Assembly (NCBI GenBank): GCA_964501985.1
Contig: CAZCVY010000006.1
Location: 1 to 64,000 of the forward strand
DNA from: Bog-366 sp964501985
GTDB taxonomy: Bacteria; Acidobacteriota; Terriglobia; UBA7540
DNA length: 64,000 nt
Direction: 5' to 3'
Positions 15,378 through 24,316 of the stretch are shown here, piece after piece. Position 1 is the first letter of the stretch; each line of letters starts with the position of its first letter. The notes under the pieces are model-generated. The model was given only the letters and a program-made list of their open reading frames with translations, searched no databases and was not told the origin of the DNA. Both the position numbers and the translations under genes were made by a program.

Positions 15378-18047
15378 GTGAAACTGGAACGCTGGTGGAA
15401 TCTCATTCTGATGCGGCTACGCTCCGTCCTGCGGCGAGGCCCGGTGGAGCAGGAACTGAACAAGGAACTGCGGTTTCATCTCGAGGAGCAAGTAGAAGAG
15501 AATATTGCCGCGGGTATGGCGCCTGACGACGCGCGTTACGCTGCTTTGCGCAGGCTTGGCGGCATGGATCAAATCAAGGAGGAATGCCGCGACATGCGCC
15601 GCACGAATTACCTCGAAAACCTTAGGCAGGATCTCCAGTATGCCTTCAGGGCACTCCGTAAGAGTCCCGGATTTGCGGCAGTGATCCTGCTGACGCTGGC
15701 CCTGAGCATTGGCGCCAACAGCGCGATCTTCAGCGTTATCGACGGCGTTTTGTTGAAGCCGCTTCCGTACCCCGAGCAGAATCGCATTGTCCGCGTATTC
15801 TTCACCAGCCGCACCTTTCCCAAATTCCCCCTCAACCCATTTGATTTTCGCGACCTTCGGGCGCGCAGCCATTCCTTCGATTCGTTCGCCGCCTTCACGC
15901 GTGCTGATCTTCAGCTTTCAGGCACGGGGCAACCGGCAAAACTCAATGCGTTTCGGATTACTGCCCGGTACTTTCGCGTGCTCGGTCTCGGCCCGGAGCG
16001 TGGGCGCGAATTCGATGAGCACGATGAGATACCGGGAAACGGAAGGCTGGTGATCTTGAGTGACAGGCTGTGGCGCACCGAGTTCCATGCCGCGACGGAC
16101 ATCGTCGGAAAAAGCATTACGCTGGACGCACAGCCGTTCACGGTCGTCGGCGTCATGCCGCCTGGCGCCGAGCATCCGGGGAACGACTATCATCCGCTCG
16201 GTTATGGCGACACGGTCGATGCCTGGTGGCCGTTCACATTTGAAGGCGATCCCAACGATCGCGGGCCGCATTATCTCGAGGTTATTGGGCGGCTGAAATC
16301 CGGTCTGAAACCCGGGCAAGCACAAGCCGAGTTGAATGGTCTGCTCGCCCAGATTCATCGCGAACACAACGATCAAAACTCGGACTGGCGCTTACGGTTG
16401 ATTTCCCTGTATCAGGAAATCGTCGGCCCTAGCGAGCGCATGCTGTTGGTACTACTGGGGGCAGTGGGCGTGGTCTTGCTGATCGCGTGCGTGAATGCCG
16501 CCAATCTCCTGCTGGCGCGGGCTGCGGCGCGTCATCGAGAACTCGCGGTGCGGTCGGCCCTAGGTGCGCCAAGGTCGCGCTTGATCCAACAGATGCTCAC
16601 CGAGAGCCTGCTGATCTCCCTCCTCGGTGGAGGCCTGGGGGTTGTAGTTGCCCTGGGCGGGGTGCGAGCTCTCGTCTCCCTGCTACCCGCGGACTTTCCG
16701 CGCGCGGACGCAATCCACGTCAACCTTCCGGTACTGGCGTTCACCCTGCTCGTGGCCGTTGCCGCCGGATTCCTTTTCGGTCTCGCGCCCGCCTTGCAGA
16801 TTTCGCGCACGGATCTGCAAAAGGGCTTGCGCGAGGGCGGGCGAAGTTCCACCGGAAGCGGCCGCCATACTCGGGTCCGTAGCGTTTTGGTGGTCGCGGA
16901 GGTGAGCCTTGCTTGCGTGCTACTGATTGGAGCCGGTCTGATGCTCCGAAGCTTTCTAAACCTGCTCCGCATGGACCGAGGATTCCGTCCGGAGCACGTT
17001 CTCACCGCCAGTATTCCGCTGCCGGAGGCGGATTACAAACCGGGCGAAGCGGCTTCCCGCTTCTATGACCAACTCGTGACCAACCTGAGTTCCATTCCGG
17101 GTGTCAAGAGCGCCGGCGCGGGCAGCGACTTGCCCTGGACCGGCTACGACGAGAACACCGGGTTCGACATCGAAGGGAAGAAGCCCCCTCCGCACGAAGG
17201 ATTTCATGCGCGCTACCACGGCGCCACACCGGACTACTTCCGCGCCCTCGGTATTCCACTCATCCGCGGGCGCTTCTTTACTGAAGCCGATAACAAGGCT
17301 GCGCCGCGGGTGTTAATCATCAACCAGGCCATGGCGGCACGCTACTGGCCGCACGAGGATGTGGTGGGGCACCGCATCACCTTCAGCGATGCGCCAAAAG
17401 AAGCCGACTGGGCCAGGATCGTGGGCGTTGTGGGTGACGTGAAAGACAAGCCCAATAGCAGCGGCGCGGAGCCGGCATTTTGGATGGCGGTCCTCCAGTG
17501 GGGCAACACTCGTTTGTCGATTGTGGTGCGCGCCGACTCCGACCCCCGGCGAGTGCTGGCGGCGGTGCGCCGTGAAGTCAGCCGGCTGGACCCCTCCCTG
17601 GCGTTGGGCGATGTCCGATTGATGGACCAGATCACCGATGCCAACATCTCCGCGCCTCGATTCGCATTCTTCCTGGTCGGTCTGTTCGCAGTGCTCGCCA
17701 TCGTGTTAGCGGCCATCGGAACCTACGGGGTGATCTCGTACTCGGTGAGCCAACGCACCCACGAGTTCGGATTGCGCATGGCGCTGGGTGCGACTCCCTG
17801 GGACGTTCGGCGCCTCGTGATTTCGCAGGGCGTCAAACTCGCATTTACCGGCGTGGCGCTGGGGGTCTTCGTGGCTCTCGTGCTGGCGCGCGTCTTGCGA
17901 AGTCTGATCTACGAGGTCAGCTCTGCCGATCCGCTGACCTTCACGACAGTGTCCATGCTGGTCATTTTCGTTGCGCTGCTCGCATGTTACCTCCCGGCCC
18001 GAAGGGCCACCCAAGCGGATCCGACCGTCGCGCTGAGGGCAGAGTGA
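15378..18047 (+). CDS. ADOP-type duplicated FtsX/MacB permease
   Basis: 889 residues. A short N-terminal extension (ELRFHLEEQVEENIAAGM) is typical of acidobacterial duplicated orphan permeases. Next comes a first membrane helix (AVILLTLALSIGANSAIFS) and a MacB periplasmic core (about 150-320). Three helices around 350-460 follow, then a second core (about 510-740) and three C-terminal helices with the RTHEFGLRMALGA motif. There is no ATPase domain. These proteins are thought to export antimicrobial or envelope compounds together with an ATPase encoded elsewhere. Expression is likely set by the adjacent PadR. Confidence 0.9.
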   Translation: MKLERWWNLILMRLRSVLRRGPVEQELNKELRFHLEEQVEENIAAGMAPDDARYAALRRLGGMDQIKEECRDMRRTNYLENLRQDLQYAFRALRKSPGFAAVILLTLALSIGANSAIFSVIDGVLLKPLPYPEQNRIVRVFFTSRTFPKFPLNPFDFRDLRARSHSFDSFAAFTRADLQLSGTGQPAKLNAFRITARYFRVLGLGPERGREFDEHDEIPGNGRLVILSDRLWRTEFHAATDIVGKSITLDAQPFTVVGVMPPGAEHPGNDYHPLGYGDTVDAWWPFTFEGDPNDRGPHYLEVIGRLKSGLKPGQAQAELNGLLAQIHREHNDQNSDWRLRLISLYQEIVGPSERMLLVLLGAVGVVLLIACVNAANLLLARAAARHRELAVRSALGAPRSRLIQQMLTESLLISLLGGGLGVVVALGGVRALVSLLPADFPRADAIHVNLPVLAFTLLVAVAAGFLFGLAPALQISRTDLQKGLREGGRSSTGSGRHTRVRSVLVVAEVSLACVLLIGAGLMLRSFLNLLRMDRGFRPEHVLTASIPLPEADYKPGEAASRFYDQLVTNLSSIPGVKSAGAGSDLPWTGYDENTGFDIEGKKPPPHEGFHARYHGATPDYFRALGIPLIRGRFFTEADNKAAPRVLIINQAMAARYWPHEDVVGHRITFSDAPKEADWARIVGVVGDVKDKPNSSGAEPAFWMAVLQWGNTRLSIVVRADSDPRRVLAAVRREVSRLDPSLALGDVRLMDQITDANISAPRFAFFLVGLFAVLAIVLAAIGTYGVISYSVSQRTHEFGLRMALGATPWDVRRLVISQGVKLAFTGVALGVFVALVLARVLRSLIYEVSSADPLTFTTVSMLVIFVALLACYLPARRATQADPTVALRAE

Positions 18048-18407
18048 CGGCGCTAATCGGCGAGTACGGCGAAGTAGCCCTTCACCCGGCCCGCGACGGC
18101 TGATGAGAACGCCTGTCGCGGTCCACCTTCTTCCCTTGGGAGAAGGTCGGAAGAATCAGGCGCTCCTGCGCCCGGAGAATTCTTTCCCTCTCCGCAGGGG
18201 AGAGGGGGCCCGCCGCGGGCGCCTTCACCAGCCGCGGCGAGACGGGTGAGGGGGCGCTTCCTTTGCTTTCTCCGCCGATCGCCGCAGTTCCGCCGAAACC
18301 TCCCTCGAAACGGACAATTTCGCTAGCGAAGATGTCCGAGAATCAAGCGCACCGGGTCGGCATTGTTCCATAAGTGGTATATATTTCAACAACCCAATAC
18401 TATTCAC
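18048..18407. repeat. intergenic region with palindromes
   Basis: No gene supported. It holds an imperfect hairpin ACCTTCT.../GGGAGAAGGT (18125-18147) and a perfect one, CCCTCTCC/GGAGAGGG, near 18186-18206. GC-rich sequence follows. The hairpins may end transcription from the permease gene but lack U-tracts. Confidence 0.45.
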
Positions 18408-18436
18408 TTGACAGACAGTTTAACACGGTCTAAGCT
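18408..18436 (+). promoter_or_regulatory. promoter-like sequence ahead of the repeat array
   Basis: TTGACA (18408-18413), exactly 17 bp, then TAAGCT (18431-18436). No convincing gene follows within 1.4 kb. The promoter would therefore drive either an untranslated RNA across the repeats or a gene now lost in the N gap. Confidence 0.4.
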
Positions 18437-18643
18437 AGAGTCGGGGGCCTATGTGCGTCGGCAGGGTGGAACGACCGTGCAACCTCTGCCACGAAACGGA
18501 AGCCAGAAGCCGTGGGCGGGGGAGCCGAGCGCCCGATGCCAAGCATTCAGCGGTGGGCACTCGTCGCGGGCTTAGAAGGTCTTTATGTCCTTGGTCCGGA
18601 TACCCGAGATGCCTAGCGAGAACTTGGCTGCCTCTGCGGCAAT

Positions 18644-19282
18644 CGTGGACAAATTGCGCGAAAACGGACGTTCCAAACATCTCGAAAATGAAGGTTCATC
18701 CGGGGATGTTGATGAAAACAAAGNNNNNNNNNNNNNNNNNNNNNNNNNNNNNNNNNNNNNNNNNNNNNNNNNNNNNNNNNNNNNNNNNNNNNNNNNNNNN
18801 NNNNNNNNNNNNNNNNNNNNNNNCGTTCCAAACATCTCGAAAATGAAGGTTCATCCGGGGATGTTGATGAAAACAAAGAAGAGCAGGTTTCATGTTTCGG
18901 GCGTCAGGTGTCAGGCTGGCGCCAACCGGCCGCGTCGCCGGACTTGGCGACCCCACCTCATCCTGGGCATGCGGGGACCGGCCACAAATTGCCCGAAGAC
19001 AGGCCTTGCAACATTTCAAAAATGAAGGTTCATCCGGGGATGTTGATGAAAATAAAGAAGGGCAGGTTTCAGGCGTCGGGTTTTGGGTATCGGATTCTGG
19101 GTGTCAGGCATAGCGCCACTCGTTCCTTGCTGAATCCACGGGCCCCATCCCGTCTAGGCGTGCGAAAAACGTGGACAAATTGCGTGAAAGCGGACGTCGC
19201 AACATTTCAAAAATGAAGGTTCATCCGGGGATGTTGATGAAAACAAAGGAGAGCAGGTTTCAGGTATCGGGTGTCAGGCCCA
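18644..19282 (+). repeat. array of four long direct repeats, each followed by 7-bp repeats
   Basis: The constant core (AAATGAAGGTTCATCCGG, then GGATGTTGATGAAAA) occurs at 18669-18723, 18824-18878 (identical 55-mers), about 19007-19057 and 19201-19248. The shared unit starts earlier (GTGGACAAATTGCG at 18645 and 19171). Each readable copy runs into heptamers such as AGGTTTC, AGGCGTC, GGGTATC and GGGTGTC (18885-18912, 19064-19112, 19255-19282). Spacers are diverged. Translations through the array are artefacts. Confidence 0.8.
18724..18823. other. assembly gap of 100 N
   Basis: A run of exactly 100 N inside the direct repeat array. The true length and the number of repeat copies are unknown. 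Confidence 0.98.
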
Positions 19283-19888
19283 ACGCCAACTGTTAGCTTG
19301 CCGGAGCCGGGGGAATCTATGCCGCTTAGGCAAAAGGGGTACGACTCGCGGCCATAATTTCCATGGATCAGTGTTTGCGCTTCGGGCCGGGGAGCGAAAC
19401 GCTCCCACTCAGGCGGGTCGGATGCCCGCGCTCCCTGACCCGAGCTCCACGGCGGCGGTCCCTGGCGGCGCGCCCAGGCAAGGGGGCCCAAGATTGGCTT
19501 TGATTCCCCAATGAAAACCCGCGGCGGCATCGCCTTTGCGCTTTTTCACACCATAGGGGACGTGATGCCCGTCATTTTACGCATTGATGCGAGCCCAAGT
19601 TCAAACCCGCTGTTCCTGGCCCGGACTATCAATGGTCTGCTAAGTGGTTTAGTTTCAATAATGATTATTTTGGCGGCGTTAACCTCGTCATTCCGCGCCG
19701 TTTGGCATACGGTTTGCGATATGTACGGTTGCGAGGGACTTCGGGTCCTAGGAACCCGTCAAAAGACGGGTTGGGGGTTGGAGATAACGGAAATCGGACG
19801 AACCGGGATCTTCAACCCCCGTAATAATTACAGGCGCAGTTCTCAGGCAAACCCTCAGCAGCCAAAACAGATTGTTTAGAGGCAAGTG
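19283..19888. other. long leader region upstream of the radical SAM genes
   Basis: No gene supported; a 122-codon open frame at 19511 has no protein-like features beyond one hydrophobic stretch. It contains a GGGGAGCG/CGCTCCC hairpin near 19391-19408. A terminator-like hairpin lies 117 bp before the first radical SAM start: AACCCGTC (19753-19760), AAAA loop, GACGGGTT (19765-19772). Confidence 0.4.
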
Positions 19889-21136
19889 ATGTTAGACATC
19901 ACAGAGCTCAACCGCTTTTATTCGACGGAGGTAGCCACCGCGACCAGCAAGCCAGCGCTCTGGGCCGCTGCCCCTTCTCATTTACTGTTAGCCCTTGCGA
20001 ATTCCAAGCCCCTAGTGACGTGGCGAGTGACCCGGTCCTGCAACCTGAGTTGTTCGAGTTGCCTCTACGACTCGCAGCCCCGGCGCTACGGAGCGGAGCT
20101 TAGCACGGCTGAAGGATTGGCGCTCATCAGCGATCTCGGGGGAATGGGTGTTTCCCGCTTGCTGTTCGCGGGTGGCGAGCCTCTGTTGCGGGCTGACCTC
20201 CTGGAATTGGTGGCCTCCGCGAATGATTGGGGAATCCAACCCACGCTGCTTACCAATGGCACACTCCTCAGCCCTGAGCGGGCAGCGGGGTTGAAACGCG
20301 CGGGATTGCACTCCGTCAGCATTCTGCTGGAAGGGGTCGGTCGCGAAGTGGATCGCCATCGATGCGCGCCGGGCGCGTTCCATGCGGTATTGGATGGGAA
20401 TGAGAATTGTAGAGCCGCCGGACTTGCCGTTGACGTCCGGATTCCGCTGAATCGCTGGAATTATCCCGAACTCGCCAACATTCTGGATTTTATCGAGCGG
20501 CGAGAAATTCAGAAGGCGGTTTTCGCCCACTTGGTCTACACCGGGCGGGGGAATCGGCCCGAAGACGACCTCACGCACGAGCAGAAGCGGCGCGCCCTTG
20601 ACTTGATCCTCGAGCGTACACAAGCCTTCCATCGTCGAGGAGCTGCGATCACTCTTGCGACCGACGAAAACCATGCCGACGGAGTTTACCTTTTCCTGAG
20701 ATTGGCGCGCGGCAATCCCCAGTGCGCCAAGACCGCCTATCGGTGGTTGCAGGGGTGCGGAGCCCATGTGCAAGGCGCGGGCGTAGGACTGGCCGGAATT
20801 GATTCCGCAGGTAACGTCCATCCTGACGCTTACTGGGCAAACCACACACTTGGTAATGTGCGGGAGAGACCCTTCCCCCAAATTTGGGAGATGTCTACGG
20901 ATCCGCTGCTGCGCGGATTGCGGGATCGCCTCCCGTTATTGCAGGGAAGATGCGGTAATTGCCGCTGGAAACAAGTGTGTGGGGGAAATCTCCGAGTTCG
21001 CGCGGAAGAGTTTTTTGGCGACCCTTGGCAGGCGGATCCCGCTTGCTATTTAACGAATAAAGAAATTATCAAGGGAGTTACGGAACAAGTTGAGACATTG
21101 GAAGACGACGTGCTCTTAGAAGAGCAGGCTGCGTAA
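19889..21136 (+). CDS. ahbC: SPASM radical SAM protein, AhbC/NirJ1-like (Fe-coproporphyrin synthesis)
   Basis: 415 residues from ATG 19889. The radical SAM cluster motif is CNLSCSSC (Cys51, 55, 58), followed by LLFAGGEPLLR. The C-terminal auxiliary cluster site is Cys355-x2-Cys358-x5-Cys364 and Cys386 within DPWQADPACYL. This tail and the N-terminal PSHLLLALANSKPLVTW are typical of AhbC/NirJ1. That enzyme removes the acetate side chains of 12,18-didecarboxysirohaem to give Fe-coproporphyrin III in the sirohaem-dependent haem route. It is followed after 36 bp by an AhbD-like gene. Relatives serve haem d1 synthesis (NirJ); without nirF/nirDLGH nearby, haem b synthesis is the better guess. Confidence 0.75.
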   Translation: MLDITELNRFYSTEVATATSKPALWAAAPSHLLLALANSKPLVTWRVTRSCNLSCSSCLYDSQPRRYGAELSTAEGLALISDLGGMGVSRLLFAGGEPLLRADLLELVASANDWGIQPTLLTNGTLLSPERAAGLKRAGLHSVSILLEGVGREVDRHRCAPGAFHAVLDGNENCRAAGLAVDVRIPLNRWNYPELANILDFIERREIQKAVFAHLVYTGRGNRPEDDLTHEQKRRALDLILERTQAFHRRGAAITLATDENHADGVYLFLRLARGNPQCAKTAYRWLQGCGAHVQGAGVGLAGIDSAGNVHPDAYWANHTLGNVRERPFPQIWEMSTDPLLRGLRDRLPLLQGRCGNCRWKQVCGGNLRVRAEEFFGDPWQADPACYLTNKEIIKGVTEQVETLEDDVLLEEQAA

Positions 21137-21172
21137 AACAGCCAGTTTTAGTTTCTGAGTCGTGATTATCTG

Positions 21173-22456
21173 ATGAAAACGTTGACACACAAACCGCGGC
21201 TCATTTTCTGGGAGGTGACAAAGGGTTGCAACCTGCGTTGCATTCATTGTCGCGCCACCGCTACGGAACTCTCATCAATCAATGACCTACCTACGACCAA
21301 AGCCCTGAACATAATAAAGCAAGTCTCTCAGTTATCCCTACCTATCCTAGTTCTAAGCGGTGGCGAACCTCTTTTTCGTGCAGACATTTTTGAATTGGCC
21401 AGCTACGCGCGCGATTGCGGATTGCGTGTAGCCTTGGCGACGAACGGAACGTTGGTGACTCAGGAAGTTGCCCACAAGATCGTGGATGCCGGCGTGCGCC
21501 GCGTCTCCATCAGTTTAGACGGAGCGGACGCCGCTACCCACGATGCCTTTCGAGGCATCCCGGGAGCATTTGAACAGGCCGTGCGCGGCTTGCGAAATCT
21601 GAAAGACCTCGGCATGTCCGTGCAAATCAACATGACCATCGCGCGCCACAACGCCCATCAACTTCCCGCTGTGCTGGAAATGGCGCGGAATCTGGGCGCC
21701 GACGCCCTGCACACCTTCCTGCTGGTTCCGGTGGGCTGCGGCGTGGGCATTGCGGAAGAGCAGATGGTTCCTGCCGAGGAATACGAAAAAATCCTGAATT
21801 GGTTTTACGACCGCGCACAGGAAGGCGGCATCGAGCTAAAGGCAACCTGCGCGCCACACTACTTCCGCGTCGTGCGCCAACGCCGCGCGGCAGAGCGCCG
21901 GGCCGCTTCCCTGGCGCAGCCCTCTTACTCGAGCAACGGACATGAGATCGGTCCCACGGATATGACGATGCCCGGCTCGACGGGGATCGGACTTCACCCG
22001 CATGCGCACCCCACTGGTGCGGGTCGCCCGGATAGCATGCAGGCCATGACCAAAGGCTGTTTGGCCGGCACCGGCGTGGCGTTTATTTCCTATCAGGGCG
22101 AGGTTTATCCCTGCGGTTACCTGCCGGCCCTCGCGGGGAACCTCCATCAACAGAGCTTGGCGGAGATATGGGAAAGCGCTCCGGTGTTCCAGCAGCTCCG
22201 TGACACGGACAATCTGAAGGGGAAATGCGGCTATTGCGAGTTTCGCAATGTTTGCATGGGTTGCCGCGCGCGCGCCTTTGCCGCTACGGGAGATTTCCTT
22301 GACGAGGAGCCCTTCTGCGTCTACGAGCCCCGTACCGCCGCAAAAGTTGAGAGCAAGATTGTGGTTTTGAACGGCGTTCCGCCTTCCGGTGAGCGCTGCT
22401 CGACACTGTGTGCTGAGGGGGCAGTTGAGGAGGAAAGCCATGCTGCAATTCACTGA
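21173..22456 (+). CDS. ahbD: SPASM radical SAM protein, AhbD-like haem synthase
   Basis: 427 residues. The N-terminal KPRLIFWEVTKGCNLRCIHC carries the CxxxCxxC motif (Cys19, 23, 26), followed by VLSGGEPLFR. The C-terminal SPASM motif is GKCGYCEFRNVCMGCRAR (Cys352, 355, 361, 364) with Cys382. This is the AhbD signature; AhbD oxidatively decarboxylates two propionates of Fe-coproporphyrin III to give protohaem. Residues about 240-285 form a His/Gly/Pro-rich insertion (HPHAHPTGAG) not needed for the core fold. AhbA/B and sirohaem genes are not in the window. Confidence 0.78.
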   Translation: MKTLTHKPRLIFWEVTKGCNLRCIHCRATATELSSINDLPTTKALNIIKQVSQLSLPILVLSGGEPLFRADIFELASYARDCGLRVALATNGTLVTQEVAHKIVDAGVRRVSISLDGADAATHDAFRGIPGAFEQAVRGLRNLKDLGMSVQINMTIARHNAHQLPAVLEMARNLGADALHTFLLVPVGCGVGIAEEQMVPAEEYEKILNWFYDRAQEGGIELKATCAPHYFRVVRQRRAAERRAASLAQPSYSSNGHEIGPTDMTMPGSTGIGLHPHAHPTGAGRPDSMQAMTKGCLAGTGVAFISYQGEVYPCGYLPALAGNLHQQSLAEIWESAPVFQQLRDTDNLKGKCGYCEFRNVCMGCRARAFAATGDFLDEEPFCVYEPRTAAKVESKIVVLNGVPPSGERCSTLCAEGAVEEESHAAIH

Positions 22457-22667
22457 TCTGGTACGCGGCGGAGAAGCGGTGCGCGACGTCAAACAGAAAT
22501 TCCCCGAAACCGCGCCCGTCTTTGACCAGTTTGGACTGCGGCCCTCCTGCGATGACTGCTCCATTGAAATGGCCGCTCGCAAAGTCGGCGCTTCCTTCGA
22601 AGACCTGCTCGTTGAAGTTAACAAGTCAATTTACAAAAGCCGGGGAGTGACTGCCCGGGCGTCATGA
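22440..22667 (+). CDS. DUF1858-like small protein
   Basis: 75 residues from ATG 22440 (GAGGAGG just upstream), overlapping the radical SAM gene by 17 bp. The sequence VRDVKQKFPETAPVFDQFGL followed by CDDC resembles DUF1858 and the N-terminal domain of ScdA/RIC di-iron repair proteins, where a similar helix pair carries the Cys residues. Its tight overlap on both sides indicates translational coupling with the haem genes and the next membrane protein. It may bind or sense NO or iron; that is inference. Confidence 0.65.
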   Translation: MLQFTDLVRGGEAVRDVKQKFPETAPVFDQFGLRPSCDDCSIEMAARKVGASFEDLLVEVNKSIYKSRGVTARAS

Positions 22668-23539
22668 GGTTTGCTGACATGCCCAGCGCTACTCCTATCC
22701 TTAGCTTGCTGGCGAGCCCGCGTGGGCGCTCTTTCTTCTTGCCGCGTGAACACGGGGCCTGGGGAATGCTTTTGGTCCCTTTGGTCACCGGCGCCGCTGC
22801 CGGAAATCCTCGCGGGGACCGGATCATCTGGATTTTCTTACTCGCCGCGGTTGCGTTAGGCCTGTTCTGTCTGCGCACGCCAGTGGAAGCTGTATTGCAA
22901 GTTTCACCGGTGCGTCCGCAAAACGATGTGGAGCGGAGGCTCATTCATTACTTCATCTTTATCTATTCCTCCGTTGCCCTCTTGGCCCTGACAGTTCTCA
23001 TACTTTGGGCGCACGCGTACGGACTCCTGCTGTTAGGCGTGGCCGCGGCGATAGCTTTTCTTCTTCAGCCCGCTCTGAAAAAACTCGGTCGGCAAACGCG
23101 CATGAACGCGCAGTTGACCGGCGCCATCGCGCTGAGCTCCACTTCAATGGGAGCTTATTACCTGGCCACGGGGCATTTCGGCACCATAGCCGCGATGATC
23201 TGGTTGGCCAATTGGCTGTTCGCCGCTAATCAAATTCATTTTGTTCAACTGCGAATTCATTCCGCGCGAGCCTTGACCTCGGGGGAGAAGTTCCTTCAAG
23301 GAAAAGGCTTCCTGATCCATCAAGCGTTACTCCTGTTGTTCCTGGGACTGATTTGGCGAGCCGGATGGCTTCCGGGGCTCATTCTGGTGGCCTTCGGGCC
23401 GCTGTTGGTCAGGGGCTTCGCGTGGTTTCTCGAATCACCCCGGCCACTTCGGGTTCATCGGCTGGGGGTCAGCGAGTTGCTTTATGCCATCGCCTTCGGG
23501 CTATTTTTCATCGTCGGGTTTCATCCCCCGATTGGATAG
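22664..23539 (+). CDS. YwiC-like polytopic membrane protein
   Basis: 291 residues with about eight membrane helices. The N-terminal motif FLPREHGAWGMLLVPL is diagnostic of the YwiC-like family, and the C-terminal HRLGVSELLYAIAFGLFF also matches. In bacilli ywiC lies with narK and fnr, linking it to anaerobic nitrate metabolism, but its activity is unknown. The start overlaps the preceding stop by 4 bp (ATGA). In context with AhbC/AhbD it is consistent with assembly of an anaerobic respiratory system. Confidence 0.78.
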   Translation: MRFADMPSATPILSLLASPRGRSFFLPREHGAWGMLLVPLVTGAAAGNPRGDRIIWIFLLAAVALGLFCLRTPVEAVLQVSPVRPQNDVERRLIHYFIFIYSSVALLALTVLILWAHAYGLLLLGVAAAIAFLLQPALKKLGRQTRMNAQLTGAIALSSTSMGAYYLATGHFGTIAAMIWLANWLFAANQIHFVQLRIHSARALTSGEKFLQGKGFLIHQALLLLFLGLIWRAGWLPGLILVAFGPLLVRGFAWFLESPRPLRVHRLGVSELLYAIAFGLFFIVGFHPPIG

Positions 23540-23552
23540 CGATATCTCATCT

Positions 23553-24227
23553 ATGCGCGAAAATGCCGGCGCGGACAGCTTCCGCGCCCCCAAAAAAGCC
23601 CCGTTGGACGTGGGGCCATTGTTTCCCTGTTTCAGTGCGCAGGATATCTCTGACGATTGCCTGGGGCGCGTCATTGAGGTGGCTCGCCTGGCGCCCTCGG
23701 AATGGAATTTGCAAACCTGGCGCTGGATCGTGGTGCGTGGCGATGCCGCCAAGAAATACCTCGAGGCCGCCGCTTACATCAAAGTGCCCCTTAGCTCGGC
23801 GCCCGTCATTCTGATCTGCCTCGCGGACACCCTGGCCTGGAAGTCTGCGCCTCAGTATTTACAAGAGATGATTGCCGGCCGGAAAATCACGGAGGAAGAA
23901 GGCCGCGAGGCCTTGCGCCGTCTTCGGGAATACTATTCCGCCTCCCCCGATATTGCCAAGCGTACTGCTCTAGCCAACGCTTATGTGGCCGTCCACCAAA
24001 TCCTTCTGGGCGCGGCGGAGTGCAGCCTCTCGGCATATTGGGTGACCGAATTCGACGAAGCCAAGATCAAGACCCACTTTCATATTCCTGACCACTTCTT
24101 GGTTGCCGCGTTGCTTCCCATCGGTTACCGGGAGGAAACTGAGGCTTCGGTTGGCGCTAAGCTGCCTTTGCGCGCTTGCATCTACAAAGAGAAATTTGGC
24201 GAGTCCCTCGGCCCCGCCCCCGAGTGA
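23553..24227 (+). CDS. nitroreductase-family protein
   Basis: 224 residues from ATG 23553, which follows the YwiC stop by 13 bp; the frame is open back to 23484 inside the previous gene. Recognisable nitroreductase elements are ARLAPSEWNLQTWRWIVVR (FMN-phosphate binding, the usual APSxxNxQPW), SSAPVILICLAD, then ANAYVAVHQILLGAAECSL and FHIPDHFLVAALLPIGY. Such enzymes use FMN to reduce nitro groups, quinones or related substrates. It is the last gene of the run starting at ahbC, and in this setting it could have a role in tetrapyrrole or nitrogen-oxide chemistry. Confidence 0.75.
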   Translation: MRENAGADSFRAPKKAPLDVGPLFPCFSAQDISDDCLGRVIEVARLAPSEWNLQTWRWIVVRGDAAKKYLEAAAYIKVPLSSAPVILICLADTLAWKSAPQYLQEMIAGRKITEEEGREALRRLREYYSASPDIAKRTALANAYVAVHQILLGAAECSLSAYWVTEFDEAKIKTHFHIPDHFLVAALLPIGYREETEASVGAKLPLRACIYKEKFGESLGPAPE

Positions 24228-24316
24228 GAAACCAGCGAATGAATTTGGAGTTAGTCCGCTAGTGATACACTTCAACGGCTGCCATCGGTCCCATTACTTT
24301 CGTTCCATTTTCTGTT

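Noticed and set aside
18451..19216. Open frames through the repeat array and the N gap
   Set aside because: They translate the repeat in several frames, include undefined residues, and show no conserved protein features.
18644..19282. Possible CRISPR array
   Set aside because: Repeats are 55-95 nt at irregular spacing of about 155-190 bp, only four copies, spacers contain heptamer repeats, and there are no cas genes.
19511..19879. 122-codon open frame before the radical SAM genes
   Set aside because: No ribosome binding site, no domain, and low-complexity composition after one hydrophobic stretch; better read as leader DNA.
19889..22456. Haem d1 (NirJ) biosynthesis operon
   Set aside because: No nirF, nirDLGH, nirE or cytochrome cd1 gene is nearby; the C-terminal motif of the second protein is AhbD-like.
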